Origin: Caballeronia pedi
GTDB taxonomy: Bacteria > Pseudomonadota > Gammaproteobacteria > Burkholderiales > Burkholderiaceae
DNA length: 64,000 nt
Direction of reading: 5' to 3'
NCBI RefSeq assembly: GCF_001544915.2
Contig: NZ_FCOE02000017.1
Span: forward strand, 97,565-161,564
Part shown: one piece after another, positions 34,200-44,234 of the stretch
Position numbering within the stretch: the first letter of the stretch is position 1
Layout of the letters: each line of letters begins with the position of its first letter
The notes under the pieces: model-generated
Seen by the model: the letters and a program-made list of their open reading frames with translations, nothing else
Database searches by the model: none
Told to the model about the DNA's origin: nothing
Translations under genes and position numbers: made by a program

Positions 34200-36047
34200 T
34201 CAGGCGGCCTGACGCGCCGGGGCAGCCAGAACGAGTTCGACACGCGCCCCGCGCCCGGGCGCTCCACTGAGACGAAGCATGGCGCCCAACCTGTGCGCGC
34301 GCTCGCGCATGATGTGAAAGCCGACATGCGTCTCGCCGAGGGCGGCCATCTCCTCGGGATCGTAGCCTTGTCCATCATCCTCGACAAGGAGGCTAAAGTC
34401 GCGATCATTGACGATCGTCACGGTAATGCGTTGTGCCTCCGCGTGCTTGCGGATGTTCGAGAGCGCCTCCTGCAAGATGAACAGCACCTGCAATTGCTGA
34501 TCCGGCGGCAACGGCAGGCCGCCTTCGTCGCGATAGTCGAGCCGGGGCGCGATACCCGTCTGCAGGCCGAAGCGTTCGACCGCTTCATCCACCGCGCGCC
34601 GCAACTCGCCGCTGCCGATCTTCGTGCGGAAATTCATCAGCAGTTCGCGCACGTCGTCATAACTGTCGGCCACGCCGCCCGCGAGCAAGGGCACGATCTC
34701 GCGAATCTCGTCGATGCGGGCTTCACGCGTCGCGACGTCGAGCAGATGCACCTGCATCTTCAAAAAATTGAGACTCTGCGCGATGCTGTCGTGCAAGCCC
34801 TGCGCGACGAGATTGCGCTCCTCCGATACCGCGAGCTGCCGCGCCAGCGCCGCGAGCCGCCGGTTCTTTAGCGCCGTGCCGAAGTGCGCGCCGAGCGTGT
34901 CGAGCAGGTGCGACTCGGAAGCCGGAAGGACCCGCTCGCCTCTGAAATGCAGCGAGAACGCACCGAGCTTCTCACCTTGCGACACGATGTCGAATGCCGC
35001 GACGGTCGCGAAACCGAGGCTTCGGCAGCGTTGCGCATCGCAGACGCAGCCATCGGCGGCCAGGCACCGTTCGTCCTGTAGCAACGAGGCGGGCAGTCCT
35101 TCCGAGCCGATCAGACGCACCTTGCCGTCCTCGGTGATGAGACGGACCGCCGCGCCGTCCGCGTCGACCTGACGCGTGAGGCGTGCGAGGAAGCCTCGGC
35201 ACAGCACATCGACGTCGTTCGGCTGATTCACGAACGCCGCCATTTCATAGAGCGCCGTGAGTTCACGGTTCTGCGCGGCGAGCTCCGACGTTTTTTCTTC
35301 GACGCGGCCCGCGAGATCGCGATATAGCGTCTGCAGTTCCGCGGCCATGCGATTGAATCCCGCGGCAAGATGTCCGAATTCGTCCTGCGTCTCGACGGGC
35401 AAGCGCGTTTCGAACTCGCGTCCCTCGATGCGCGCGAGCCCTTCCTGCAAGCGCTGCACCGGCACGACGATCCATAGATAGAGCAGATAGACGATCGCCA
35501 GTGTGCCGATGCATGCCATCGCCGCTAGCGCCATCTGCGAGGTGCGCAGCCATGCGGTCTTGCGCGCGTTCTCGCGTTCGATCAGACCGACGAGTTCGTC
35601 CGCCCCAGTGACGAACGCGCGCAGTTCAAGGAGATAGCGCGAGATGGCGTCCGGGTCGGCTGCCATGCCTTTGCGCACGTCCGGTTCGAGCCGCGTATGC
35701 CACGCATTCGCGACGTGTTCGAACTGGCGGTGTACGTCTTCGTCGTCGGGAAGAAAAAGTGGGCGCGCCGGATCGCCGTGACACAGACGATCGAGCGTCG
35801 CGTTCATCTGCTCGATATGCAGTTGCAGCGCCGGCGACGCGTCGCCGCCATTTCGCAGCAGCGCGATCGCAACCGCGTTCGCGCGCATGCGCAGGCTGCC
35901 CGCGTCGTTGATGGCGGCGCCCGCGCCCTGCAATTGCCACGAGAGCCACAACGTCCCGCCGATCATCGCGAGCACGAGCACCAGCGACACCATCGACAAG
36001 GTGACGATGCGTGTGGTCAGACGGTCGCGAAACGACGGCAGGGACAT
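34200..36047 (-). CDS. narX: NarX-type nitrate/nitrite sensor histidine kinase
   Basis: 615 residues. The N-terminal helix (VSLVLVLAMIGGTLWLSW) is followed by the P-box-like sensor segment NDAGSLRMRANAVAIALL (about 47-64), a four-helix periplasmic domain, a second helix near 175-195, HAMP, a GAF-like part with the NarX Cys cluster (CLAADGCVCDAQRC), and a HisKA_3 kinase with phospho-acceptor His419 in GLHDSIAQSLN and ATPase GQGYDP. It detects periplasmic nitrate/nitrite and phosphorylates NarL, encoded 44 bases downstream. Confidence 0.95.
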   Translation of the reverse strand: MSLPSFRDRLTTRIVTLSMVSLVLVLAMIGGTLWLSWQLQGAGAAINDAGSLRMRANAVAIALLRNGGDASPALQLHIEQMNATLDRLCHGDPARPLFLPDDEDVHRQFEHVANAWHTRLEPDVRKGMAADPDAISRYLLELRAFVTGADELVGLIERENARKTAWLRTSQMALAAMACIGTLAIVYLLYLWIVVPVQRLQEGLARIEGREFETRLPVETQDEFGHLAAGFNRMAAELQTLYRDLAGRVEEKTSELAAQNRELTALYEMAAFVNQPNDVDVLCRGFLARLTRQVDADGAAVRLITEDGKVRLIGSEGLPASLLQDERCLAADGCVCDAQRCRSLGFATVAAFDIVSQGEKLGAFSLHFRGERVLPASESHLLDTLGAHFGTALKNRRLAALARQLAVSEERNLVAQGLHDSIAQSLNFLKMQVHLLDVATREARIDEIREIVPLLAGGVADSYDDVRELLMNFRTKIGSGELRRAVDEAVERFGLQTGIAPRLDYRDEGGLPLPPDQQLQVLFILQEALSNIRKHAEAQRITVTIVNDRDFSLLVEDDGQGYDPEEMAALGETHVGFHIMRERAHRLGAMLRLSGAPGRGARVELVLAAPARQAA

Positions 36048-36065
36048 GCTTCTCGATGAACGGAT

Positions 36066-36749
36066 TCAGCGGCTGCGGACCAGTTGCCACGCCCGTCCGA
36101 GATAGCCGAGCGAAGCGAAGCCACTCCAGACATGAACGAGACGCGTGAACGGGAAGATCACGAACAGGCTCATGCCCATGAACAAATGTACACGGAAGAG
36201 CAGCGGCGCATCTGCGACATAGTGCGCTGCATCGGCACGGAATGTGACGATGTGTTGCGCCCAGGTCATGAGGCGCACCATCATCGAGCCGTCCATATGA
36301 CCTGCGGATACACCGATCGTCGACAACCCGAGCAGCAGCGTGATCAGAATCCACAGCAGCAGCACGCGATCGCCGATCTTTGTCACGGCCGAGAGCCGCG
36401 TGCTCGTCAAACGGCGATGCAGCAGGATCAGCAGGCCTGCGAGACACATCGTGCCCATCGCGCCGCCCGCGACCATCGCGAACACTTGCTTGACGCTGTG
36501 CTCGATGCCGAGCGCATCCCACACCGCAACCGGCGTGAGCAGGCCGACGAGGTGACCGAAGAACAGCCCGAGAATGCCGACGTGAAACAGAATATTGCCG
36601 AGCCTGAGATTGCCGCGATCGACGAGCTGTGTGCTGTCGGCCTTCCACGTGTATTGCTCGCGCTCGAAGCGCACGAGGCTGCCGAACAGAAAGATGCTGG
36701 CGGCGATGTACGGATAGATGCCGAACACGAAGGCGTTGAACATGTTCAT
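36066..36749 (-). CDS. narI: NarI, cytochrome b subunit of respiratory nitrate reductase
   Basis: 227 residues, five membrane helices starting FVFGIYPYIAASIFLFGSLV. His ligands for the two b hemes lie in FHVGILGLFFGHLVG and in the last helices (LFRVHLFMGMSLFVIFPFTRLVHVWS). It oxidises quinol and passes electrons to NarH. The ATG overlaps the narJ stop by ATGA. narX begins 18 bases further on, so sensor and reductase genes may be partly co-transcribed. Confidence 0.96.
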   Translation of the reverse strand: MNMFNAFVFGIYPYIAASIFLFGSLVRFEREQYTWKADSTQLVDRGNLRLGNILFHVGILGLFFGHLVGLLTPVAVWDALGIEHSVKQVFAMVAGGAMGTMCLAGLLILLHRRLTSTRLSAVTKIGDRVLLLWILITLLLGLSTIGVSAGHMDGSMMVRLMTWAQHIVTFRADAAHYVADAPLLFRVHLFMGMSLFVIFPFTRLVHVWSGFASLGYLGRAWQLVRSR

Positions 36750-37420
36750 CGTGCGTCCTTTGCGATGGGTGCGCCCGCGCCGCCCGAAGCGCCGCGCGGA
36801 TGAAAGCGGATGGTCTGCGTGTCCGGCCGCAAGTGCGGCGCGAGCAGCGGCTCGACGCCGTCCGGACCGGGCCCGATGATTTCGAGCATCTCGTCCATGT
36901 CGCGCACCGGCGGCTGCGCGAGCGGACGCGGTTCGACCGTGGCGAGTTCGCGCAAGACCGTGAATACGGCCGCATACGGACTTTCATCGCGCGTGAGACG
37001 TTCGCCGACTGCATCGAGCACATGAATCGCGTCGTCGAGCAGCGCCTGCGCGCGGCCCGGTTCGATCGCGCCGAGCACTTCGAGAAAGAGCGGCACGTAA
37101 TCAGGTAACTCGTTGGCTTCGATATCGAAACCGAGGCCGCGATATTCGTCGAGCAGATCGACCATCGCCTGGCCGCGGTCGCGGCTTTCGCCGTGAACGT
37201 GCTCGAACAGATGCAGCGAATGCGCCGGATTGCGGTCGAACGTGGCGACGTAGGTTTGCTGCACGTCGATCAGCGGGCGTTTCAGCGACGCGATCAGCGG
37301 CGCAAGGCGCGTGTGCGCCTGCGGCCACTCATGCAGCGCGGCTTCGATCTCCGGCAACGCGTCGAGCAGCGCCGGCTCAGGGTAGTCGAGCAGCGCGGAA
37401 AGTATGGGATAGAGCGACAT
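36746..37420 (-). CDS. narJ: NarJ, assembly chaperone of nitrate reductase
   Basis: 224 residues from the ATG at 37420. Helical TorD/NarJ-family protein: LYPILSALLDYPEPALLDAL start, YVATFDRNPAHSLHLFEHVHGESRDRGQAM core (the conserved SLHLFEHVHG motif), NELPDYVPLFLE. It aids cofactor insertion into NarG and is not part of the final enzyme. A 14-base gap separates it from narH. Confidence 0.95.
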   Translation of the reverse strand: MSLYPILSALLDYPEPALLDALPEIEAALHEWPQAHTRLAPLIASLKRPLIDVQQTYVATFDRNPAHSLHLFEHVHGESRDRGQAMVDLLDEYRGLGFDIEANELPDYVPLFLEVLGAIEPGRAQALLDDAIHVLDAVGERLTRDESPYAAVFTVLRELATVEPRPLAQPPVRDMDEMLEIIGPGPDGVEPLLAPHLRPDTQTIRFHPRGASGGAGAPIAKDAR

Positions 37421-37434
37421 CGTTTGATCCTCGA

Positions 37435-38988
37435 TCAGCTTTCCGTAAGGGCTTTCTTGCGCGACTTCGGCATCGCGGCGTAGCTCACTTCGCCATGCGT
37501 TCTCGATCCGAACAGCGAGCCGTCCGACGCGCCTGACGAGCCGCAATTGCCGAAGGAAAAGCCGCAACTGCCTTTCTCGTCGAAGCTGTCCTCCGCCATT
37601 TCCTTGTGCGACGACGGCACCACGAAACGGTCCTCGTAATTGGCGATCGCCATGAGTTGATACATATCTTCCACTTGCGATGCCGTGAGGCCGACGTCGT
37701 TCAGCACGGCGTCATCGTTCACGTTGTTCACGTGCTGCGCGCGTTTGTAGGCGCGCATCGCGAGCATGCGATCGAGCGCCGCCACGACAGGCTTTTCATC
37801 GCCGGCGGTGAGCAGGTTCGCGAGATAGCGCATCGGAATGCGCAGGCTCCTGACATCGGGAATCACGCCGTTCAGGCCCATGTGACCCGCATCGGCTGCG
37901 GACTGGATCGGCGAGAGCGGCGGGACGTACCACACCATCGGCAGCGTGCGGTACTCAGGATGCAGCGGAAACGCGACCTTCCATTCGCATGCCATACGAT
38001 AAACCGGCGAACGCTTCGCCGCATCGAGCCAGCTTTGCGCGATGCCCTGACGCAGCCCTTCGGCCTGAACCTGCGGATCGTGCGGATCGAGGAACAGATC
38101 GAGCTGCGATTGATACAGGTCCGTCGTTGCCTCGACCGACGCCGCCTCAGCGATGCGGTCCGCGTCGTACAGCATCACGCCGAGATAGCGGATACGGCCC
38201 ACGCATGTTTCCGAGCACACGGTAGGCTCGCCCGCCTCGATACGCGGATAGCAGAACACGCACTTCTCCGCCTTGCCCGACTTCCAGTTGAAGTACATCT
38301 TCTTGTACGGGCAGCCGGACACGCACATGCGCCAGCCACGGCACTTGTCCTGATCGACGAGCACGATGCCGTCATCCTCGCGCTTGTACACCGAGCCCGA
38401 AGGGCACGACGCCACGCACGCCGGATTCAGGCAGTGCTCGCACAGACGCGGCAGATACATCATGAAGGTGTTCTCGAAAGTCGAGTACATATCCTTCTGC
38501 ACGTTTTCGAAGAGCGCATCGCGGCTGCGCGATTCGAACTCGCCGCCGAGATCGTCTTCCCAGTTCGGCCCCCAATGGATCTTGTCCATCTTCTTGCCGG
38601 TAATCGCGGACACCGGGCGCGCCGTGGGCGGCGTTTCCGAGAGCGGCGCGTTCTGCAAACGCTCGTAGTCGAAGGTGAACGGCTCGTAATAGTCGTCGAT
38701 GGCCGGGAGATTCGGGTTTGCGAAGAGGTTCGCGAGCACTTTGAGCTTTGGGCCCTGACGCGGCTCGATGCGCCCGTCGCTCTTGCGGACCCAGCCGCCC
38801 TTCCACTTCTCCTGGTTCTCCCACTGCTTGGGATAGCCGATCCCCGGCTTCGTCTCGACGTTGTTGAACCACGCGTACTCGACGCCATCGCGCGACGTCC
38901 ACACGTTCTTGCATGTGACTGAGCACGTATGGCAGCCGATGCACTTGTCCAGATTCAGGACCATCGCCACCTGGGCGCGGATCTTCAT
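37435..38988 (-). CDS. narH: NarH, iron-sulfur subunit of respiratory nitrate reductase
   Basis: 517 residues. Four Fe-S clusters are visible from the Cys motifs: CIGCHTCSVTCKNVW, CEHCLNPACVASCPSG, CRGWRMCVSGCP (the Trp replaces a Cys, marking the [3Fe-4S] site) and CVFCYPRIEAGEPTVCSETC. It links NarI hemes to NarG on the cytoplasmic side. Its start overlaps the narG stop. The C-terminal tail (GSCGFSFGNCGSSG) is Gly/Ser-rich with extra Cys, unlike the E. coli protein. Confidence 0.97.
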   Translation of the reverse strand: MKIRAQVAMVLNLDKCIGCHTCSVTCKNVWTSRDGVEYAWFNNVETKPGIGYPKQWENQEKWKGGWVRKSDGRIEPRQGPKLKVLANLFANPNLPAIDDYYEPFTFDYERLQNAPLSETPPTARPVSAITGKKMDKIHWGPNWEDDLGGEFESRSRDALFENVQKDMYSTFENTFMMYLPRLCEHCLNPACVASCPSGSVYKREDDGIVLVDQDKCRGWRMCVSGCPYKKMYFNWKSGKAEKCVFCYPRIEAGEPTVCSETCVGRIRYLGVMLYDADRIAEAASVEATTDLYQSQLDLFLDPHDPQVQAEGLRQGIAQSWLDAAKRSPVYRMACEWKVAFPLHPEYRTLPMVWYVPPLSPIQSAADAGHMGLNGVIPDVRSLRIPMRYLANLLTAGDEKPVVAALDRMLAMRAYKRAQHVNNVNDDAVLNDVGLTASQVEDMYQLMAIANYEDRFVVPSSHKEMAEDSFDEKGSCGFSFGNCGSSGASDGSLFGSRTHGEVSYAAMPKSRKKALTES

Positions 38989-41900
38989 GATGCTGCTCCT
39001 TCCTTGAGCGGGCCTTCGAGCCAGTCGACCTTCTTCATCTTGCGCACGATGACGTATTCATCGCGGTTGCTGGCCACGGTGCCGTAATAGTTGAAGCCGT
39101 AAGCCTGTTGCGCGTAGCCGCCGATCATGTGCGTCGGCTTGAGCACCGTGCGCGTCACCGAATTGTGGATGCCGCCGCGCATGCCGCTCGTCTCCGCGCC
39201 CGGCACGTTGATGATCTTTTCCTGCGCGTGATACATGAGACACATGCCGCGCGGCACGCGCTGGCTCACGACGACGCGCGCTGTCAGCGTGCCGTTCACG
39301 TTGAACACTTCGACCCAGTCGTTGTCCTTCAGCCCGGCTTGCTTCGCCTCGGCTTCCGACACCCACACGTGCGGGCCGCCGCGCGACAGCGTGAGCATGC
39401 GCAGGTTGTCCGTGTAGGTGGAGTGGATGCCCCACTTCTGGTGCGGCGTGATCCAGTTCAACACCAGCTCGTGCTCGCCGTTGGGCTTCGCGCCGAGCAT
39501 CGGCGAGATGGTCTTCGTATCGATCGCGGGCTTGTAGACGCACGAGCCCTCGCCGAAATCGAGCATCCAGCGATGATCCTGATAGAACTGCTGCCGCCCC
39601 GTGAGCGTGCGCCACGGAATCAGCTCGTGCACGTTCGTGTAGCCCGCGTTGTAGCTGACTTCTTCCGATTCGAGTCCGGACCATGTGGGCGCGGAAATGA
39701 TCTTGCGCGGTTGCGCCTGCACGTCGCGAAAGCGAATCTTGTCGTGCTCGCGGCCGAGCGCGAGATGGGAGTGATCGCGTCCCGTGATCTTCGAGAGCGC
39801 TTCCCACGCTTTCACCGCAACATGTCCATTCGTTTCGGGCGCGAAGGTGAGGATCATCTCGGCGGCGTCGATCGCGGTGTCGAGACGCGGTCGCCCCTTG
39901 TGCTCGCCCGACAGCGACGCGAGTTCATCCACTTCATGCGCCGTGTTCCAGCTGATGCCCTTGCCGCCGTTGCCGAGTTTCGCGAGCAACGGTCCGACCG
40001 ACGTGAATTTGTCGTAGACCGCGTTGTAGTCGCGTTCGACGAGCGTCATCGACGGCGCGGTCTTGCCTGGAATCAGATCGCATTCGCCGTGACGCCAGTC
40101 CTTCGGCTCGAACGCCTGGCCGAGTTCGCCCGGCGTGTCGTGCATGAGCGGCGTGCAGACGAGATCGGTGCGCGTGCCGAGATGCTTGCCGCCGATCTCC
40201 ACGAACTTCTTCGCGATCGCCTTGTAGATTTCCCAGTCGCTCTTGCTTTCCCACAACGGCTGCACCGCCTCCGACAACGGATGGATGAACGGATGCATGT
40301 CCGAGGTGTTGAGGTCGTTCTTCTCGTAGAACGTCGCGCTTGGCAGCACGATGTCGCCATAGAGACACGTCGTGCTCATGCGGAAATCGAGTACGGTGAG
40401 AAGATCGAGCTTGCCTTCGGCGGCTCCGCGCACGTTCACTTCGGCGGGTTTGATCGCGTCGGCTTCATCGGCGAAAAGCGCGTTCTGCGTGCCGAGCAGA
40501 TACTTCAGGAAGTATTCGTGACCCTTGCCCGAACTGCCGAGAATGTTCGAGCGCCATACGAACATGTTGCGCGGGAAGTTGGCCGGATTGTCGGGATCGT
40601 CGCACGCGAAGTCGAGCGCGCCGGACTTCAGTTGATCGACCGTGTATTCGATCGGATCGCGGCGCGCGCGCTTCGCGGCATCGACGATATCGAGCGGATT
40701 CGCGCCGAGTTGCGGCGCGGATGGCAGCCAGCCCATGCGCTCGGACTTCGCGTTCAGATCGAGCATCGAGAGATTTTCGTAGCGCGATTTGTCCGCGGTC
40801 GGCCCGAGAATCTCGTCCACGCCGACCTTCTCGTGACGCCACTGGCTCGTGTGGTTGTAGAAGAACGACGTGCCGTTCATCTGACGCGGCGGGCGCGACC
40901 AGTCGAGCGCGAACGCGAGCGGCGCCCAGCCGAATTGCGGACGCAGCTTTTCCTGGCCGACGTAATGCGCCCAGCCGCCGCCGCTCTTGCCGATACAGCC
41001 GCACATCATCAACAGATTGATGATGCCGCGATAGATCATGTCGTTGTGGTACCAGTGATTCAGCGCCGCGCCGACGATCACCATGCTCTTGCCCTGTGTG
41101 CGGTCCGCGTTGTCCGCGAACTCGCGCGCCACCTGAATGACGAGATGGCGCGGCACGGTCGTATGCTTTTCCTGCCAGGCGGGCGTGTAGGGCACGTCGT
41201 CATCGTAGGACATGGCGACGTTCGCGCCGCCGAGACCCTGATCCACGCCGTAGTTCGCCATTTGCAGGTCGAACACGGTCGCGACGTACGCGCTCGCGCC
41301 GTCCGCAAGGGCGATGCGCTTTACGGGCACGCGCCGCGCGAGCAGCGCGTCGTGTTCCGCGCCGAAGTACGGAAAACTTACTTCGGCAACTTCGTCGTGT
41401 GCGTCGATCAGCGACAGACGCGGATCGATATCGCGGCCCGAGCCGCCGTCCTTCTGTTCAAGATTCCAGCGTCCGACTTTCGCGCCGTCGTCGTGATTCG
41501 CCTCGCCCCAGCGAAAGCCGATCGTGCCGTTCGGCGCGACGATCTTGCCGCTGGTCTCGTCGATGACGAGCGTCTTCCATTGCGGGTTGTTCGCCTCGTC
41601 GAGACCGTTCTGCAGTTGCGATGCGCGCAGGAAATGGTCGGGCACGAGCGTGCCATCGCCATTCGTGTTCTCGCGCAATACGACGAGCATCGGCATGTCG
41701 GTATAGCGCTTCACGTAGTCGCGGAAGTACGCCGACTTGCCGCTCGCGTGGAACTCCTTCAGTACGACATGGCCCATCGCCATGGCGAGCGCGGCGTCGG
41801 TGCCCTGCTTCGGCGCGAGCCAGATGTCGCCGAACTTCACCATCTCGCCGTAATCCGACGACACCGCGACCGTCTTCGTGCCCTTGTAGCGCACTTCCGT

Positions 41901-42701
41901 GTAGAAGTGCGCGTCGGGCGTGCGCGTCTGCGGCACGTTCGAGCCCCACACCATCAGATACGTGGAGTTGTACCAGTCGGCGGACTCAGGCACGTCCGTC
42001 TGTTCGCCCCAGACTTGCGGCGATGCGGGCGGCAGGTCGCAGTACCAGTCGTAGAACGACAGGCACGCGCCGCCGATCAGGCTCAGATAGCGCGCGCCGG
42101 CGGCGTAGGAGACCATCGACATGGCGGGAATCGGCGAGAAACCGATCACGCGATCCGGGCCGTACTTGCCGATGGTGTACGCATTCGCCGCCGCGATGAT
42201 CTCGCTCGCCGTGTCCCAGTCCGCGCGCACGAAGCCGCCGAGGCCGCGCACGCTCTTGTAGCGCTTCGCCTTCACCGGGTCTTCGCAGATCGACGCCCAT
42301 GCCTCGACCGGATCGAGCGTCTTGCGCGCCTCGCGCCACATCTCGATGAGACGGCCGCGGATCATCGGATGCTTCACGCGCTGCGCGGAATACACGTACC
42401 AGCTATACGACGCGCCACGCGGACAGCCGCGCGGTTCGTGATTCGGCAGATCGGGGCGCGTGCGCGGATAGTCCGTCTGCTGCGTTTCCCAGGTGATCAG
42501 ACCGTTCTTGACATAGACCTTCCACGAGCAGGAGCCCGTACAGTTCACGCCGTGCGTGGAGCGCACGATCTTGTCGTGCTGCCAGCGGCTGCGATAACCG
42601 TTTTCCCACTTGCGGTCTTCGTTCACGACCGCGCCATGTCCGTTCGAAAACGTGGACTTGATGCGCGACATGAACTTCAGCCGATCCAGAAAGTGACTCA
42701 T
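38985..42701 (-). CDS. narG: NarG, catalytic molybdenum subunit of respiratory nitrate reductase
   Basis: 1238 residues, full length. The N-terminal STHGVNCTGSCSW supplies the His/Cys ligands of the FS0 cluster, with PRGCPRGASYSW completing it; EQTDVPES contains the Asp that binds molybdenum in this family; YRSRWQHDKIV and TYLMVWGSNVPQTRTPDAHF are typical NarG. It lacks a leader to be exported, consistent with a cytoplasmic membrane-bound complex reducing nitrate for anaerobic respiration. The gene follows narK2 after about 140 bases, which may hold an extra promoter. Confidence 0.98.
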   Translation of the reverse strand: MSHFLDRLKFMSRIKSTFSNGHGAVVNEDRKWENGYRSRWQHDKIVRSTHGVNCTGSCSWKVYVKNGLITWETQQTDYPRTRPDLPNHEPRGCPRGASYSWYVYSAQRVKHPMIRGRLIEMWREARKTLDPVEAWASICEDPVKAKRYKSVRGLGGFVRADWDTASEIIAAANAYTIGKYGPDRVIGFSPIPAMSMVSYAAGARYLSLIGGACLSFYDWYCDLPPASPQVWGEQTDVPESADWYNSTYLMVWGSNVPQTRTPDAHFYTEVRYKGTKTVAVSSDYGEMVKFGDIWLAPKQGTDAALAMAMGHVVLKEFHASGKSAYFRDYVKRYTDMPMLVVLRENTNGDGTLVPDHFLRASQLQNGLDEANNPQWKTLVIDETSGKIVAPNGTIGFRWGEANHDDGAKVGRWNLEQKDGGSGRDIDPRLSLIDAHDEVAEVSFPYFGAEHDALLARRVPVKRIALADGASAYVATVFDLQMANYGVDQGLGGANVAMSYDDDVPYTPAWQEKHTTVPRHLVIQVAREFADNADRTQGKSMVIVGAALNHWYHNDMIYRGIINLLMMCGCIGKSGGGWAHYVGQEKLRPQFGWAPLAFALDWSRPPRQMNGTSFFYNHTSQWRHEKVGVDEILGPTADKSRYENLSMLDLNAKSERMGWLPSAPQLGANPLDIVDAAKRARRDPIEYTVDQLKSGALDFACDDPDNPANFPRNMFVWRSNILGSSGKGHEYFLKYLLGTQNALFADEADAIKPAEVNVRGAAEGKLDLLTVLDFRMSTTCLYGDIVLPSATFYEKNDLNTSDMHPFIHPLSEAVQPLWESKSDWEIYKAIAKKFVEIGGKHLGTRTDLVCTPLMHDTPGELGQAFEPKDWRHGECDLIPGKTAPSMTLVERDYNAVYDKFTSVGPLLAKLGNGGKGISWNTAHEVDELASLSGEHKGRPRLDTAIDAAEMILTFAPETNGHVAVKAWEALSKITGRDHSHLALGREHDKIRFRDVQAQPRKIISAPTWSGLESEEVSYNAGYTNVHELIPWRTLTGRQQFYQDHRWMLDFGEGSCVYKPAIDTKTISPMLGAKPNGEHELVLNWITPHQKWGIHSTYTDNLRMLTLSRGGPHVWVSEAEAKQAGLKDNDWVEVFNVNGTLTARVVVSQRVPRGMCLMYHAQEKIINVPGAETSGMRGGIHNSVTRTVLKPTHMIGGYAQQAYGFNYYGTVASNRDEYVIVRKMKKVDWLEGPLKEGAAS

Positions 42702-42843
42702 CCGTTTCTCCGGGCGCGGCGGCCATGCGCCGCCATGAATACATTGATTCGAGTTTAGGGACGCGACGCGCGCGCGCCCATTCCTCGAAAGGGCGGTCGA
42801 TGCGTGTCATCAGGACTAGTGCGTCTACGCCTTTCGAATTAGG

Positions 42844-44232
42844 TCAACACGGCATGTCCGCATTGCGGCGGGCGTAGCAGAACCACGTCACCACCGCGCA
42901 CACCGCATAGAACGCGATGAAGCACCACAGCGCGGCGTCGGGCGAGCCGGTCGCGCTCATCGACGTGCCGAAGCTGCGCGGGATGAAGAAGCCGCCATAC
43001 GCGCCGATCGCGCCCGCGAAGCCGAGCACCGCAGCCGACTCCTTGCCCGCTTCATGCAGCGCCTGCTTCCTGACGGCGTCAACCTGGCCTTCGGCTTCGC
43101 GCTGCTTCTGCGTGAGAAAGATCACCGGAATCATGCGGAAGGTCGAGCCATTGCCGATGCCAGTGAGCGCGAACAATGCGATGAACATCGCGAGGAAGCC
43201 CGCGAAGCTGCCGTCCGAGCCGCCGTGCGGCAGGAACGCCATCACACCGAAGACCGCCGCGATCATCGCGATGAAGGTCCACAACGTCACGCGCGCGCCG
43301 CCGAGGCGGTCCGAAATCCACCCGCCGACAGGCCGCGTCAGCGCGCCCGCGAGCGGCCCGAGAAAGGCGTAAGCAGTCGGATTGACCGACGGAAACTCCG
43401 CCTTCGTCAGCAGCGCGAGCCCCGCCGAAAAGCCGATGAACGAGCCGAACGTGCCGATATACAAGAGGCACATGAGCCAGTTGTGCTTGCGCTTGAAGAT
43501 CACGGCCTGTTCGGCGAACGACGCCTTCGCGTCCGCGATGTCGTTCATCCCGAACCATGCCGCGAGCGCCGAAATCACGATGAACGGTACCCAGATAAAG
43601 CCCGCGTTCTGCAGCCAGATACTGTGCTCGACGTCCTTCGCGGCGTAGCTCTGGCCCGCGCCGGCCAGCGCGCCGAACACGCTCGCCGAAATCACGAGCG
43701 GCGTGACGAACTGCACGATCGACACACCGAGATTGCCGATGCCCGCATTCATGCCGGTCGCGAAGCCCTTCTTCGCTTTCGGGAAGAAGAAGCTGATGTT
43801 CGCCATCGACGAACTGAAGTTCGCGCCACCGAGGCCGCAGAGCAACGCAAGCACGAGCAGCGTCGGGTAGCCCGTCGACGGATCGCGCAGCGCGACGCCC
43901 ATGCCGATGGCCGGAATCAGGAGACTGGCCGTCGAGAACGCGGTGAAGCGCCGGCCACCGAAGATCGGCACGAGGAACGAATAGAAGATACGCAGCGTCG
44001 CGCCCGATACCGCAGGCAACGCGGTGAGCCAGAACAACTGGTCCTTGGTGAAGTGGAAGCCGCCCTTGTCGAGACTGACGACCACGACGCTCCACAACGA
44101 CCACACCGAGAAGGCCAGCGCCAGCGCCGGGATCGAGATCCAGAGATTGCGGCGGGCAACCGATTCGCCCGTCGCACGCCAGAATACGGCGTTCTCGGGC
44201 TCCCATTGGGTGAGCAGATATCTTGATGACAT
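42844..44232 (-). CDS. narK2: NarK2, nitrate/nitrite MFS transporter
   Basis: 462 residues, 12 membrane helices. Nitrate signature segments LCGLGGANFSSSMANISFFFP and GIGNLGVSIVQFVTP fall in the two halves, with GGWISDRLGGARVT in between, as in the NNP family. The start lies 2 bases after the narK1 stop. Longer than narK1, with an additional C-terminal region (AAVLGFAGAIGAYGGFFIP). It probably exchanges nitrate for nitrite across the inner membrane for NarGHI. Confidence 0.92.
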   Translation of the reverse strand: MSSRYLLTQWEPENAVFWRATGESVARRNLWISIPALALAFSVWSLWSVVVVSLDKGGFHFTKDQLFWLTALPAVSGATLRIFYSFLVPIFGGRRFTAFSTASLLIPAIGMGVALRDPSTGYPTLLVLALLCGLGGANFSSSMANISFFFPKAKKGFATGMNAGIGNLGVSIVQFVTPLVISASVFGALAGAGQSYAAKDVEHSIWLQNAGFIWVPFIVISALAAWFGMNDIADAKASFAEQAVIFKRKHNWLMCLLYIGTFGSFIGFSAGLALLTKAEFPSVNPTAYAFLGPLAGALTRPVGGWISDRLGGARVTLWTFIAMIAAVFGVMAFLPHGGSDGSFAGFLAMFIALFALTGIGNGSTFRMIPVIFLTQKQREAEGQVDAVRKQALHEAGKESAAVLGFAGAIGAYGGFFIPRSFGTSMSATGSPDAALWCFIAFYAVCAVVTWFCYARRNADMPC

Positions 44233-44234
44233 GG

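Noticed and set aside
39108..42758. A plus-strand open frame of about 1200 codons
   Set aside because: Antisense to narG, whose motifs are unmistakable; the product has an Arg/Val/His-biased composition.
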